Shown one piece after another: positions 1 to 7,539 of a stretch of 39,854 nucleotides of DNA. Within the stretch, counting starts at the first letter, position 1; each line of letters begins with the position of its first letter. The notes below the pieces were generated by a model, which ran no database searches, was not told the DNA's origin, and saw nothing but the letters and a program-made list of their open reading frames with translations. The DNA comes from an uncultured Pseudomonadota bacterium (GTDB lineage Bacteria > Myxococcota_A > UBA796 > CAJQPC01). The DNA lies in contig CAJXRZ010000055.1 of the NCBI GenBank assembly GCA_913060515.1, positions 1-39,854 of the forward strand. Direction: 5' to 3'. A program made the translations under genes and the position numbers.

Positions 1-47
1 GAGATTTCTGCCTGTCTCGTGGGCTCGGAGATGTGTATAAGAGACAG
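1..47 (+). other. Illumina Nextera i7 adapter (sequencing artefact)
   Basis: Positions 1-5 match the end of the P7 primer, 6-13 (ttctgcct) match a Nextera i7 index (N703), 14-28 are the Nextera read-2 adapter stem and 29-47 are the 19-bp Tn5 mosaic end (agatgtgtataagagacag). This is library DNA left in the assembly and not part of the genome. Genomic sequence starts at 48, in the middle of an M16 peptidase gene. The same adapter lies inverted at the other end of the contig. Confidence 0.98.
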
Positions 48-1379
48 CTCCTGAGTGGGGGCGGAGTCAGGGCTTGGAGGAATCAGCACGGCGGTGGCCT
101 GGTAGGCCGGCTCCAGCATGGTGCGCGCGACCGATGAGATGGCCTGAACGTCCACGGCTGCGTAGTTGCTCGCGAAGGTGTCCACGACCGAGATGGGGGC
201 GCCGCCGCGGGTCATGCGTCCAACCAAATCGCTGACCGCCACGGGGTCATCCAGGCGCAGCTTCATCGCGCGAAGACCGTGGTCTTGGGCCGCTTTGAGT
301 TCTGCGGCGTTCGGCGCAGTGGCCCAGCGCTGAAGCTCCGCTTGGATGGTGGCCTCGACATCGGCCAGGTGAGCGGCGTCGGCGAGCTCCACGCTGAGCA
401 CGAAGAGGTGACGGTCCGTAAAGCCCGGGTCTCCGCCTCCGAAGTCCAGGGCCCAGCCCGTCTCCCGCTCCAGCTTGCGTCGCAGTGGCGCAGTGGGGCC
501 GGTGAGCAGCTCCTCCATCACCGCCCAGGCAGCGATCTCGGGGCTCGTTGGGTCAAAGCCTGGCATGCGGTAGCCGGCCATCAGCAGGGGGCTGGTAGGG
601 CCGCCCTGCCAGTCCACCTCAATGCGCAGGGGCTCCTGAGAGATGGGTTCAGCGGGCATCCCATACATCCCCGTCTCAACCTTCCAGCTGCCCCAAGCCG
701 CCTCGACCCAGGCCTGGACCTGCGCGGGGTCCACGTCCCCGGAGACCACGATGCGGGTGCGCTCGGGGCGGTACCACATCTCAAAGAAGTCGGTGGCGTG
801 CTCAATGGCGGTGGGCATGGCCTGGATGTCCGCCTCCCAACCGATGGTGGGGTGGTGGTAGGTGTGCTCCCCGTATGCGGCGGCGTAGAGCTGCTCATCG
901 CTCATGCCCCAGGGGCTGGCCCGGCTCATTCTGTACTCGCCATAGACCGCGCCGGACTCGCGCTGGAGTTGCTCGGTGCTGACCTGGAAGTTCAGGAAGC
1001 GGTCCGCCTCGATCTGCACCACCCGCTCCAGCGAGGCGGCGGGGACCACGGCGGTGTAGACGGTCTCGTCCATCCAAGTCCAGGCGTTCTCGGCGACCCC
1101 CAGGCGCAGCAGTTCGTCCTCGCGGGGCTGGCGTGGCAGCTCCTCGGAGCCGTAGAACATCAGGTGCTCAAAGAGGTGGGCCAAGCCGGTCGTGCCTTCC
1201 ATGACCTCGTTCTTGGAACCCACGTCTACCCAGGTCTGCCAACTCACCACGCCGGGGGTCGGCGTAGGGATGACGTGGAGGGTCAATCCATTCTCAAGTT
1301 GGGTCGTCTGGATTCCCGCGGGCAGCAGTGTGCTCTGGGCCGAGGCGAGGGGGGCGAGCAGAAGGATCAGGCTGGACAC
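48..1379 (-). CDS. M16 (insulinase/pitrilysin) family zinc peptidase, secreted, 3' end missing
   Basis: Zinc-dependent peptidase of the M16 family, probably periplasmic. The chosen start is GTG at 1379, with a GGAG ribosome site just upstream. It opens with a typical Sec signal (SSLILLLAPLASAQ). The inverted zinc motif HxxEH is H68-L-F-E-H72, and the third ligand is E148 in a GAVYGEYR context, 76 residues after H72 as the family requires. The inactive-type second domain begins around residue 240. The frame is open for 444 codons and then runs into adapter sequence at position 47, so the C-terminus is missing because of the contig end. Family members of this one-chain type are about 430-500 residues, so little is probably lost. 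It is divergent from the small gene at 1460. Family assignment is firm; the substrate is unknown. Confidence 0.9.
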
Positions 1380-1459
1380 GCGGGCGCTCCGAGGCTGTGG
1401 AGAAAACGGGGGTGCTCCCGTGCTAACCTTGCGGGGTTCCGCTAGGAAGGAGTCGTCGC

Positions 1460-1876
1460 ATGCAGCAAAGCACGGGTTGGCAGAGCAGCGAACGTGAGAG
1501 CGAAGCACCGCCGCCACCTGAGCGGATTCCTGTCGCCGAATTGGACACGCGCAGCTTGATGCGGATGCTGCGGCGTCCCAGTGAGAGCGACCACATGCCC
1601 GAATCGGAGATCTGGCGGGCCTACCAAGAGCTCAGCCGCCGCGGGGAGCCCCAGGTCACCGAACTCTTCCTTCGCAGCTTGAAGGGCTTGCACCGGCGAC
1701 GGGCTGTTGGGGCATCGGACTTGCCCTGTGCAGATCCCAGCCCCGATGAGCACCGCCTGGTCGAGGACCCCTACGTGGGCGAGCTCTGGAAGGCCTACAA
1801 GCGCTGCATCTCCCAGCGACGTCCCGGGCCCGCAAGTGCGCTGCTTCGTGATCTGGAGCAGCAGTTGGTGCGGTGA
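1460..1876 (+). CDS. Small protein of unknown function
   Basis: A 138-residue protein I do not recognise. A strong ribosome site (aaggag, 7 nt before ATG) supports the start. Residues 1-25 are rich in Ser, Glu and Pro and look disordered. The rest is predicted mostly helical and charged, with a repeated look: 'SEIWRAYQELSRRG' near residue 50 and 'GELWKAYKRCISQRR' near residue 110 share a [GS]E[IL]W[RK]AY pattern. This may mean two copies of one helical unit. There is no signal peptide or membrane segment. It sits alone between the divergent M16 gene and feoA, which has its own promoter-like sequence, so a link to iron uptake is not supported. Confidence 0.7.
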   Translation: MQQSTGWQSSERESEAPPPPERIPVAELDTRSLMRMLRRPSESDHMPESEIWRAYQELSRRGEPQVTELFLRSLKGLHRRRAVGASDLPCADPSPDEHRLVEDPYVGELWKAYKRCISQRRPGPASALLRDLEQQLVR

Positions 1877-1900
1877 GAGGTGCTCCTTGGCTTGTCGTTG

Positions 1901-1929
1901 TTGACTGCCAATTTCAATAAGGCTACGCT
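1901..1929 (+). promoter_or_regulatory. Candidate sigma70-type promoter of feoAB
   Basis: A -35 box TTGACT (1901-1906; consensus TTGACA) is followed by a 17-nt spacer and a -10-like TACGCT (1924-1929; 3 of 6 consensus bases). It lies in the only non-coding stretch before feoA, with the feoA GTG 20 nt downstream. The spacer is AT-rich for this genome (aatttcaataa). I do not see a convincing Fur or DtxR box, so iron control is expected from the genes but not shown here. Confidence 0.5.
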
Positions 1930-1949
1930 TGTGACCAGACGAGGTCACT

Positions 1950-2237
1950 GTGGTCCTTCGCGCACCTGCCTTTGAGTCCGATTCCGGCGCCCCCAGCTTG
2001 GCGGGTACCCCCCTCCGCACCCCGGTGACCATTTCATCGGTCGGTGGAGAACGCGGCTTTCGCCGTCGTCTTTTGGAGCTCGGCTTGCTGCCCGGTACCC
2101 AGGTCGAGATCATCCGTGTGGCCCCCCTTGGCGACCCGATGGAGATCTCCTTGCGCGGCTCTCGTCTGTCCATTCGCCGCGAGGAAGCCGCCCAGGTTCG
2201 CATCAAGCCCGTCGACCCGCCGGCTCGGCCCGCGTGA
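1950..2237 (+). CDS. feoA: FeoA, ferrous iron transport accessory protein
   Basis: Small SH3-like protein that works with FeoB in Fe(II) uptake at the inner membrane. The start is GTG at 1950, with GAGG 6 nt upstream. The first 20 residues are a Ser/Pro/Ala-rich tail longer than usual. The FeoA fold then runs from about residue 24 to 88 and has the family pattern: 'RRLLELGLLPGTQVEIIRV' (FeoA: LxxLGLxPGxxVxVxxxAPLGDP), 'APLGDPMEISLRG' and 'LSIRREEAAQVRI'. Its stop overlaps the FeoB start by 4 nt (GTGA), so the two are translationally coupled. Identification is firm. Confidence 0.93.
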   Translation: MVLRAPAFESDSGAPSLAGTPLRTPVTISSVGGERGFRRRLLELGLLPGTQVEIIRVAPLGDPMEISLRGSRLSIRREEAAQVRIKPVDPPARPA

Positions 2238-4372
2238 ACGAGCTCCAGGACGTGGCCGGGGCCCGGGCGCCGCTGGTCGTTTTGGCCGGCAACCCCAACT
2301 CCGGCAAGAGCACCCTCTTCAACCGTCTGACCGGCGGGAGCGCGCGCACGGGCAACTACCCAGGCGTGACTGTCGAGAGCAGCATTGGGGTGATGAAGGT
2401 GGGAGAGGGGAGCGCTGAGCTCGTCGACCTGCCAGGGACCTACTCCCTTGTCGCCCGCACCCTGGAAGAGCGCCTGACCCTCTCCGCGGTCCTGGGCTTG
2501 GAGGGCTTGGCCCGCCCGGACGTGGTCGCGGTCTGCGCCGATGCCACCGTGCTCTCTCGCAGCCTCTACCTGTTGCTGCAGCTGCAGGAGTTGGGCGTTC
2601 CCGTGGTGCTCATTCTGACCATGGTGGACCAGGCCGAGGGCTTGCTGCCCGAGCCCGGAATCCTGGAAAGCCTGCTGCGATGCCCCGTCGTGCGTGTGGT
2701 CGCACGTGATGGATTGGGCCTGGACGAGACGCGCCAAGCTCTGTCCCGAGCCATCGACGCCGGTCCGCCGCCTCCTGTGTGGCGTTGGGCCCCCGGAGAG
2801 GATCTGCGCGAGGCCATCGAGCTGGCGCGAGTCGCGCTGCCACCGACTTGGCCTGCCTCCGATGCCTTGGGCTTGTGGGCTCTGATGTCTTGGACGCCAG
2901 AGGGAGAGGAAGATGCCGTTGGGGCGCTGACTCCCGAGCTCCAGCAAGCGATGGAGCGGCTGGCCTTGCACCCCAGCGACATCGATGACGAGGCCATTGG
3001 AGCCCGCTACGCCTGGTTGGACGCAGAGGTCCTGCCGCTCCTTCAAGGCCAAGCCGACCGCAGCTTCACCGAGAAGCTGGACCGGGTGCTCATCCATCCC
3101 GTCGCCGGCTTCGCCGTCTTCTTGGTGGTGATGGGGCTGCTCTTCCAGGGCCTCTTTGCTTGGTCGGACCCGGCCATTGGTGCCATCGAGATGCTCTTTG
3201 GCTGGCTGGGTGGGCTCGCAGAGGGCGCGCTGCCCGCCGGCATTCTCACGGACCTACTCGTGGAAGGCGTCATCGGTGGGGTGGGCGGCGTGATCGTCTT
3301 TCTGCCGCAGATCCTCCTGCTCTTCCTAATCCTGGGACTGCTCGAGGACAGCGGCTACCTGGCCCGCGTGGCCTACCTGATGGACCGCATCATGCGCTCC
3401 ATGGGGCTCAATGGACGGGCCTTTGTGCCCATGCTCTCGGGCTTTGCTTGCGCGGTCCCCGCCATCATGGCCACCCGCTCCATGCCCAGAGAGCGAGACC
3501 GCATCCTGACCATGATGGTTGTGCCCCTGATGACCTGCTCGGCCCGTCTGCCGGTCTACACCTTGATCATCGGCTCCCTCTTTGTGGGCTCCACCTGGGT
3601 CCAGTCGGGGCTGCTTCTGGCCATGTACGCCTTCTCGGTGCTCACGGCGCTGGTTACCGCCTGGGTGCTCTCCAAGACCCTGCTCAAGGCCCAGCCCACT
3701 CCGCTGGTGTTGGAGCTGCCCACCTACCGCTGGCCCAGGCTGCGGGACGTGGCGACCATGATGTGGCGCCGCACCAAGGAATTCCTAAAAGACGCCGGCA
3801 CCGTCATCTTGGGCTGCACCATCGTGCTCTGGGGGCTGCTCAGCTTCCCGGCCAACGTGCCCACCACCATCGACTACCCGGCCGCCATCGCCGCAGCGAG
3901 CAGCGAGGAGCAGGTCCAGGACTTGGAGAACGCCTTGGCCTCTGAGCAGCTCGCGGGCTCCTACGCCGGTCAGGTGGGGCAGTTCATTGAGCCGGCCATT
4001 GAGCCCTTGGGCTTTGACTGGAAGATTGGCGTGGGCCTGATCGGCGCTTTCGCCGCCCGCGAGGTCTTTGTCTCCACCATGGGCGTGGTCTACAGCGTCG
4101 GCGACTCGGTGGACGAGGAGGACGCCGGCCTGCGCGCCCGCATGATGGAAGAGCGCCGCGCCGATGGCAGCTCGGTCTACACGCCCCTCACAGGGCTCTC
4201 CCTGCTGGTCTTCTTCGCCTTGGCCGCGCAGTGCATGAGCACCCTGGCGGTGGTCAAGCGCGAGACCGGCGGCTGGAAGTGGCCCGTGTTCATGACCGTC
4301 TACATGACGGCCTTGGCCTGGGGCGCCAGCTTCTTGGTCTATCAGGGTGGCCGGCTTCTGGGCTTTCAGTAG
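2234..4372 (+). CDS. feoB: FeoB, ferrous iron transporter
   Basis: Inner-membrane Fe(II) transporter with an N-terminal G domain. The GTG start overlaps feoA. G1 is GNPNSGKS (19-26), the G2 threonine is T46 in YPGVTVE, and G3 is DLPG (65-68). G4 is odd: the expected NxxD reads T129-M-V-D132. A helical GDI-like region follows (about 180-280). The membrane domain has the usual FeoB blocks: 'EDSGYLARVAYLMDR', 'GRAFVPMLSGFACAVPAI', the gate element 'TCSARLPVY', and a C-terminal block 'CMSTLAVVKRETGGWKW'. At 712 residues it is slightly shorter than E. coli FeoB, and it lacks a long C-terminal cysteine tail. No FeoC follows. It converges on an unrelated lipoprotein gene, with a hairpin between the two. 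Confidence 0.96.
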   Translation: MNELQDVAGARAPLVVLAGNPNSGKSTLFNRLTGGSARTGNYPGVTVESSIGVMKVGEGSAELVDLPGTYSLVARTLEERLTLSAVLGLEGLARPDVVAVCADATVLSRSLYLLLQLQELGVPVVLILTMVDQAEGLLPEPGILESLLRCPVVRVVARDGLGLDETRQALSRAIDAGPPPPVWRWAPGEDLREAIELARVALPPTWPASDALGLWALMSWTPEGEEDAVGALTPELQQAMERLALHPSDIDDEAIGARYAWLDAEVLPLLQGQADRSFTEKLDRVLIHPVAGFAVFLVVMGLLFQGLFAWSDPAIGAIEMLFGWLGGLAEGALPAGILTDLLVEGVIGGVGGVIVFLPQILLLFLILGLLEDSGYLARVAYLMDRIMRSMGLNGRAFVPMLSGFACAVPAIMATRSMPRERDRILTMMVVPLMTCSARLPVYTLIIGSLFVGSTWVQSGLLLAMYAFSVLTALVTAWVLSKTLLKAQPTPLVLELPTYRWPRLRDVATMMWRRTKEFLKDAGTVILGCTIVLWGLLSFPANVPTTIDYPAAIAAASSEEQVQDLENALASEQLAGSYAGQVGQFIEPAIEPLGFDWKIGVGLIGAFAAREVFVSTMGVVYSVGDSVDEEDAGLRARMMEERRADGSSVYTPLTGLSLLVFFALAAQCMSTLAVVKRETGGWKWPVFMTVYMTALAWGASFLVYQGGRLLGFQ

Positions 4373-4375
4373 GGG

Positions 4376-4393
4376 CGCGCTCTTTGGAGCGTG
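4376..4393. terminator. Hairpin between convergent genes, possible bidirectional terminator
   Basis: CGCGCTC (4376-4382), loop TTTG, GAGCGTG (4387-4393): a 7-bp stem with one G-T wobble. It exactly fills the gap between the feoB stop and the stop of the minus-strand gene at 4394. There is no U-tract on either side, so it may act as a stabilising or factor-assisted end and not as a classic intrinsic terminator. Confidence 0.4.
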
Positions 4394-4894
4394 TCAGTCG
4401 GGCAGCAGTCGGCCCAGGCGCCAGGCGTTGGCGCCGTGGTTGTGCACGTGGAGGCGGATCAGTGTGGCCTCGGGCGCGGAGGAGGGCACTGTGAGGCGCT
4501 CGTCGTAGATCACGCCTTCGCTGGGAATCTCCGGTTCGATGCGCCAGATCTCTTCGTCCCCGATCCAGATGCTCATGTGACCCGTCGCCGGCTCGGGCGC
4601 CGCCAAGGTGCCGTGCCAGGCCAAAAGAGAGAGGAGCTCGCCCTCCTCCAGAGCGCTCAGGCTGGGCTGGCCCAAGGTCACCCAGGGGCACGTGTCGGTT
4701 TGCACCTCGATAACACCGCTTTCAACCTGGACGCCTGCGGCGCCGCACGGCTCAGGAGCCGGACCGATGGGGTCTTCACTGTCGTCCAGAATTTGCCAAG
4801 CGCCGGCGTCGACAAGCAGGCGCGGCCCGGTGTCATCGGGGCTCTCGCCGGTGCAGGCTAGGAGCAGGATCAGCAGGGCATTGCCAGTCAGCAT
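4394..4894 (-). CDS. Lipoprotein of unknown function
   Basis: A 166-residue protein that begins MLTGNALLILLLAC, a lipoprotein signal with Cys at residue 14. The mature part starts TGESPDDTGP, an acidic tether. I prefer ATG 4894, which has GGA 5 nt upstream; ATG 4903 is also possible but would put an Asp in the signal. The mature chain has three further cysteines and looks beta-rich: 'GHMSIWIGDEEIWRIEP' and 'EATLIRLHVHNHGANAWRLGRLL' suggest a small sandwich domain. I do not recognise a family. It is divergent from the copper lipoprotein gene, and their upstream regions overlap. Confidence 0.75.
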   Translation of the reverse strand: MLTGNALLILLLACTGESPDDTGPRLLVDAGAWQILDDSEDPIGPAPEPCGAAGVQVESGVIEVQTDTCPWVTLGQPSLSALEEGELLSLLAWHGTLAAPEPATGHMSIWIGDEEIWRIEPEIPSEGVIYDERLTVPSSAPEATLIRLHVHNHGANAWRLGRLLPD

Positions 4895-4908
4895 GAGGTC
4901 CATATACA
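4881..4908 (+). promoter_or_regulatory. Candidate promoter of the copper lipoprotein gene
   Basis: TTGCCA (4881-4886, 5 of 6 consensus bases), a 16-nt spacer and TATACA (4903-4908). Transcription from it would start near 4915. That would exclude the ATG at 4909 and fits translation from ATG 4930, which has GGAG 6 nt upstream. The promoter overlaps the first codons of the divergent gene (4394-4894), so the two genes probably interfere with or exclude each other to some extent. Confidence 0.45.
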
Positions 4909-4929
4909 ATGCCCGTCACGGAGCTGCCC

Positions 4930-6183
4930 ATGTTCGCGATTTTGATGAGCCTTGCATGTACCACCGACGAGCCCAGCGTTGACGATACCGTCGTCGTCGC
5001 TGGAGACGAGTTGACCTTCTACGCGGATGTAAAGCCGGTTCTGGATGTGCACTGCACCCGCTGTCACTTCGACGAAGGGCTGGGAGTAGGGGACTTCACA
5101 GATCCGGACACCGTCACGGCTTTCGCCGAAGTGATGTTGGGTCAGATCGACTCCGGCGCCATGCCTCCGGCAGTCAGCGACACCGAGTGCCATGACTACC
5201 GCGGCTCGGACCAGCTCAACATCGATGACTCCGAGCGCAAGATCATCGCGGACTGGATCGATGGCGGAAAGGTGATGGGCGACCCGGCCACCGATCCCCA
5301 GGTCGTTCCCACCAGCGGCGTGCTCTCTGACCCCGACATCGTGCTGATGATGCCCGAGGTCTACACCCCCACCTGGTCGGATTCCGACAACCCCGGCAAC
5401 GAGTACCGTTGTTTTGTCTTGGACCCAGATCTGGACGAGGACGTGTACTTCGAGGCCATGGCCCCCGAGGTCGACAACGAGGCCTTGGTGCATCACGTCG
5501 TGCTCTTCTCCGAGAACCGCAGCGACATCAGCGAGGCTCAGTGGGACCCTCAGGGGTGGGACTGCATCGACGACTCTGGCGCTGGTGACGGCATGATCGC
5601 GGGTTGGGCCCCGGGCATGCTGCCCGTGGAGTTCCCGGCCGAGACCGGCATGAAGCTGGGCTCCAACAAGGTTCTGGTCTTGCAGATGCACTACTACCAG
5701 TCCAGCTCCGATGAGCAGCCCGACCGCTCCGGCTACGCCTTCCGCACCAAGCCGGAGAGCGAAGTGGACGAGGAAGTCATCATGTTCCCTCTGGGGATCT
5801 ACAACTTCAACGTTCCGGCTGGAGACGATGACTACACCGACTCCGACAGCTTCACGAACACCTACCCGGTAAATCTGAAGATCCACGGTGTTTTCCCGCA
5901 CATGCACGTGCTGGGGCAGGCCTACAGCGCCAGCATCACCCACGCCGACGGCAGCGAGACCTGCGTTGTGGAAGGGGCGTACGACTTCGACAATCAGCTG
6001 ACCTACCAGTTTGAAGAAGACGACATGCCGGTCATCTCCGAGGGCGACCGCATCAACTTCTCCTGCAACTGGAACAACAGCCTGTCCAACCCGGACCTGC
6101 CGCACAGCGAGCCCATCAACGCGGGCTACGGTGAGCGCACCGATGAGGAGATGTGCTTCTTCTTCTCCCTGGTCAGCTACTGA
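4930..6183 (+). CDS. Lipoprotein with c-type haem motif and PHM-like copper domains
   Basis: Probable extracytoplasmic redox lipoprotein. From ATG 4930 the signal is only MFAILMSLAC (Cys10). A c-type haem motif C42-T-R-C45-H46 lies in a short cytochrome-like region ('VKPVLDVHCTRCH ... MPPA'), as in many Myxococcota and Planctomycete proteins. Residues about 130-417 resemble the copper type II, ascorbate-dependent monooxygenases (PHM/DBM fold). Likely CuH-side ligands include H188-H189 in 'VHHVVLF'; CuM-side candidates include H254 ('LQMHYY'), H324-M-H326 ('FPHMHVLG') and M408 in 'TDEEMC', the family's methionine-ligand signature. Monooxygenase activity is inference from family; members in bacteria are mostly uncharacterised. 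The gene's 3' end overlaps the convergent TatD gene by 11 nt. Confidence 0.85.
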   Translation: MFAILMSLACTTDEPSVDDTVVVAGDELTFYADVKPVLDVHCTRCHFDEGLGVGDFTDPDTVTAFAEVMLGQIDSGAMPPAVSDTECHDYRGSDQLNIDDSERKIIADWIDGGKVMGDPATDPQVVPTSGVLSDPDIVLMMPEVYTPTWSDSDNPGNEYRCFVLDPDLDEDVYFEAMAPEVDNEALVHHVVLFSENRSDISEAQWDPQGWDCIDDSGAGDGMIAGWAPGMLPVEFPAETGMKLGSNKVLVLQMHYYQSSSDEQPDRSGYAFRTKPESEVDEEVIMFPLGIYNFNVPAGDDDYTDSDSFTNTYPVNLKIHGVFPHMHVLGQAYSASITHADGSETCVVEGAYDFDNQLTYQFEEDDMPVISEGDRINFSCNWNNSLSNPDLPHSEPINAGYGERTDEEMCFFFSLVSY

Positions 6184-6925
6184 GCTGAGTGGAGAAGGGG
6201 CCCCAGCCCGGCTCCTTTCCCATCGAGCGAGCAAGCGCAGCGATCTCGGCCACATCGGCCGGTTCGCTGCGTTGCTGCTCTGGGTGACCTCGACGGCGGG
6301 AGATGGGCTGATCGGGTCCGTCCGACTCCACGAGCAAGCGACCTGGGGGCACCTGCTCCAGGGCCAACCTTGGCTTCTTGGCCCCCTCCCATGTGAGCAC
6401 GCCGCCAAAGGAGAAGCACAAGCCCAGCTTGGCGTAGGACTTCACCATCTCAGGTGAGCCAGAATAGCTGTGCATCACGCCTTGTAGGGGACCGACCTCC
6501 TGCAGGAGGGCCAGCAGAGCACCGTGGGCCTTCACGCAGTGCAGGAGCACAGGGAGGTCCAGCTCGCGGGCCACTTGAAGCTGAATGCGGAGCAGGTGGA
6601 CTTGGAGGGGAAGCTCCCCCGCGGACTTGTCCAAGCCGCACTCGCCGATGGCCACCACCGCATTGCGCTTGGCAGCCTCCCGCAGTCGAGGCCCGAGCGC
6701 TGCAGCCTCCGTGTCCGTGAAGGACCCGATGAAGCAGGGGTGTAGTCCCAGGGCGACGCTCACCCCAGGAAACTGGGCCATCTGCAGGGTGCGCGCCCAG
6801 GTCTTTGGGTGGGTGCTGGGGACGAGAATCCCCGAGACGCCCGCTGCCTGTGCGCGCTGCACCACGGCCGCCCGGTCGCGGTCGTAGTCCGCGAAGTCCA
6901 GGTGGCAGTGGGAGTCGAGATGCAC
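6173..6925 (-). CDS. TatD family metal-dependent hydrolase (DNase-like)
   Basis: TIM-barrel metal hydrolase of the TatD/YcfH group, 250 residues (usual 255-265), probably cytoplasmic. Motifs in order: 'DSHCHLD' (4-10, metal ligands H6 and H8), 'LGLHP', 'AIGECGLD' (metal Glu), 'LLHCVKAHG', 'MHSYSG' and 'VESDGPD'. The last motif is normally ETDxPY, so it is slightly unusual but keeps the Asp. The GTG start lies 3 nt after the pal stop, and the pal end carries its AGAGG site, so the two are coupled. The 3' end overlaps the convergent copper-protein gene by 11 nt, leaving no room for a terminator. Confidence 0.9.
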   Translation of the reverse strand: MHLDSHCHLDFADYDRDRAAVVQRAQAAGVSGILVPSTHPKTWARTLQMAQFPGVSVALGLHPCFIGSFTDTEAAALGPRLREAAKRNAVVAIGECGLDKSAGELPLQVHLLRIQLQVARELDLPVLLHCVKAHGALLALLQEVGPLQGVMHSYSGSPEMVKSYAKLGLCFSFGGVLTWEGAKKPRLALEQVPPGRLLVESDGPDQPISRRRGHPEQQRSEPADVAEIAALARSMGKEPGWGPFSTQLSS

Positions 6926-6928
6926 CCT

Positions 6929-7495
6929 CTACTTGGTGCTGGAGCCCAGCTTGCCGTCGCCGCCCCAGGTGACCACGAACTCGGCCCGGCGGTTGACCGA
7001 CCACGCGCGCTCGCCGCCCGATGCGTCCAGTGGGGCCTCCTCACCGTAGGAGATGACCGTGACGCGGCTTGGACCGACGCCTTGGTTGGCCAGGTAGGTC
7101 TTGACCTCGTTGGCGCGGCGGTCGCCCAGAGCCATGTTGTACTCGGTGGTACCGCGCTCATCGGCGTGACCCTGGATCTGGATCTTCACGTCGGGGTACT
7201 TCTGAAGCAGGGCGACGTTGGCGTCCAAAGCGGCCTTGGCGTCGGGGGCCAGCTCGGCGCTGTCAAAGTCGAAGTAGACGCGGGAGAAGTTGCCCACGAT
7301 CTCGGCGACGTGGTCGGGCATCTCGCGGTCGGGGGGCAGGTCCATGCCTTCGCCGTTGGCGCCGTTCGCGCCGTTGGCGCTGTTGCTTCCGTCCATGGAC
7401 GTCCCGTCAGGGTTCATCGTCACGTCGGTGTTGTTCTTGCGGCAGGTAGCGCCGGCCAGGATGGCCAGGAGGGCGAGGGAGAGCAGGCGAGACAT
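6929..7495 (-). CDS. pal: Pal/OmpA-like peptidoglycan-associated lipoprotein
   Basis: Outer-membrane lipoprotein that binds peptidoglycan. It starts MSRLLSLALLAILAGATC, a signal with Cys18; GGAG is 8 nt before the ATG and lies in a perfect 10-bp palindrome (7504-7513). Residues 20-55 are a low-complexity Asn/Gly/Asp linker with 'NGANGANGEG'. The OmpA-C domain covers about 70-178: 'VYFDFDSAEL', 'IQGHADERGTTEYNMALGDRRAN' with the diaminopimelate-binding Asp/Arg, and 'NRRAEFV'. The rest of the usual Tol-Pal cluster (tolQRAB, ybgF) is not next to it; the partner here is a TatD hydrolase. Calling it the true Pal and not another OmpA-type lipoprotein is likely but not proven. Confidence 0.88.
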   Translation of the reverse strand: MSRLLSLALLAILAGATCRKNNTDVTMNPDGTSMDGSNSANGANGANGEGMDLPPDREMPDHVAEIVGNFSRVYFDFDSAELAPDAKAALDANVALLQKYPDVKIQIQGHADERGTTEYNMALGDRRANEVKTYLANQGVGPSRVTVISYGEEAPLDASGGERAWSVNRRAEFVVTWGGDGKLGSSTK

Positions 7496-7539
7496 GAGCG
7501 GGGCTCCGCGGAGTGGGGGAAGGGGTGTAAACTCTTGGC

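Noticed and set aside
1442-3097. A 551-codon minus-strand frame over feoA and feoB
   Set aside because: It crosses several real plus-strand genes with clear motifs; a GC-driven shadow.
4888-6408. A 506-codon minus-strand frame over the copper lipoprotein
   Set aside because: The plus strand has CxxCH and the PHM histidine motifs, a ribosome site and a lipoprotein signal. The antisense product has none.
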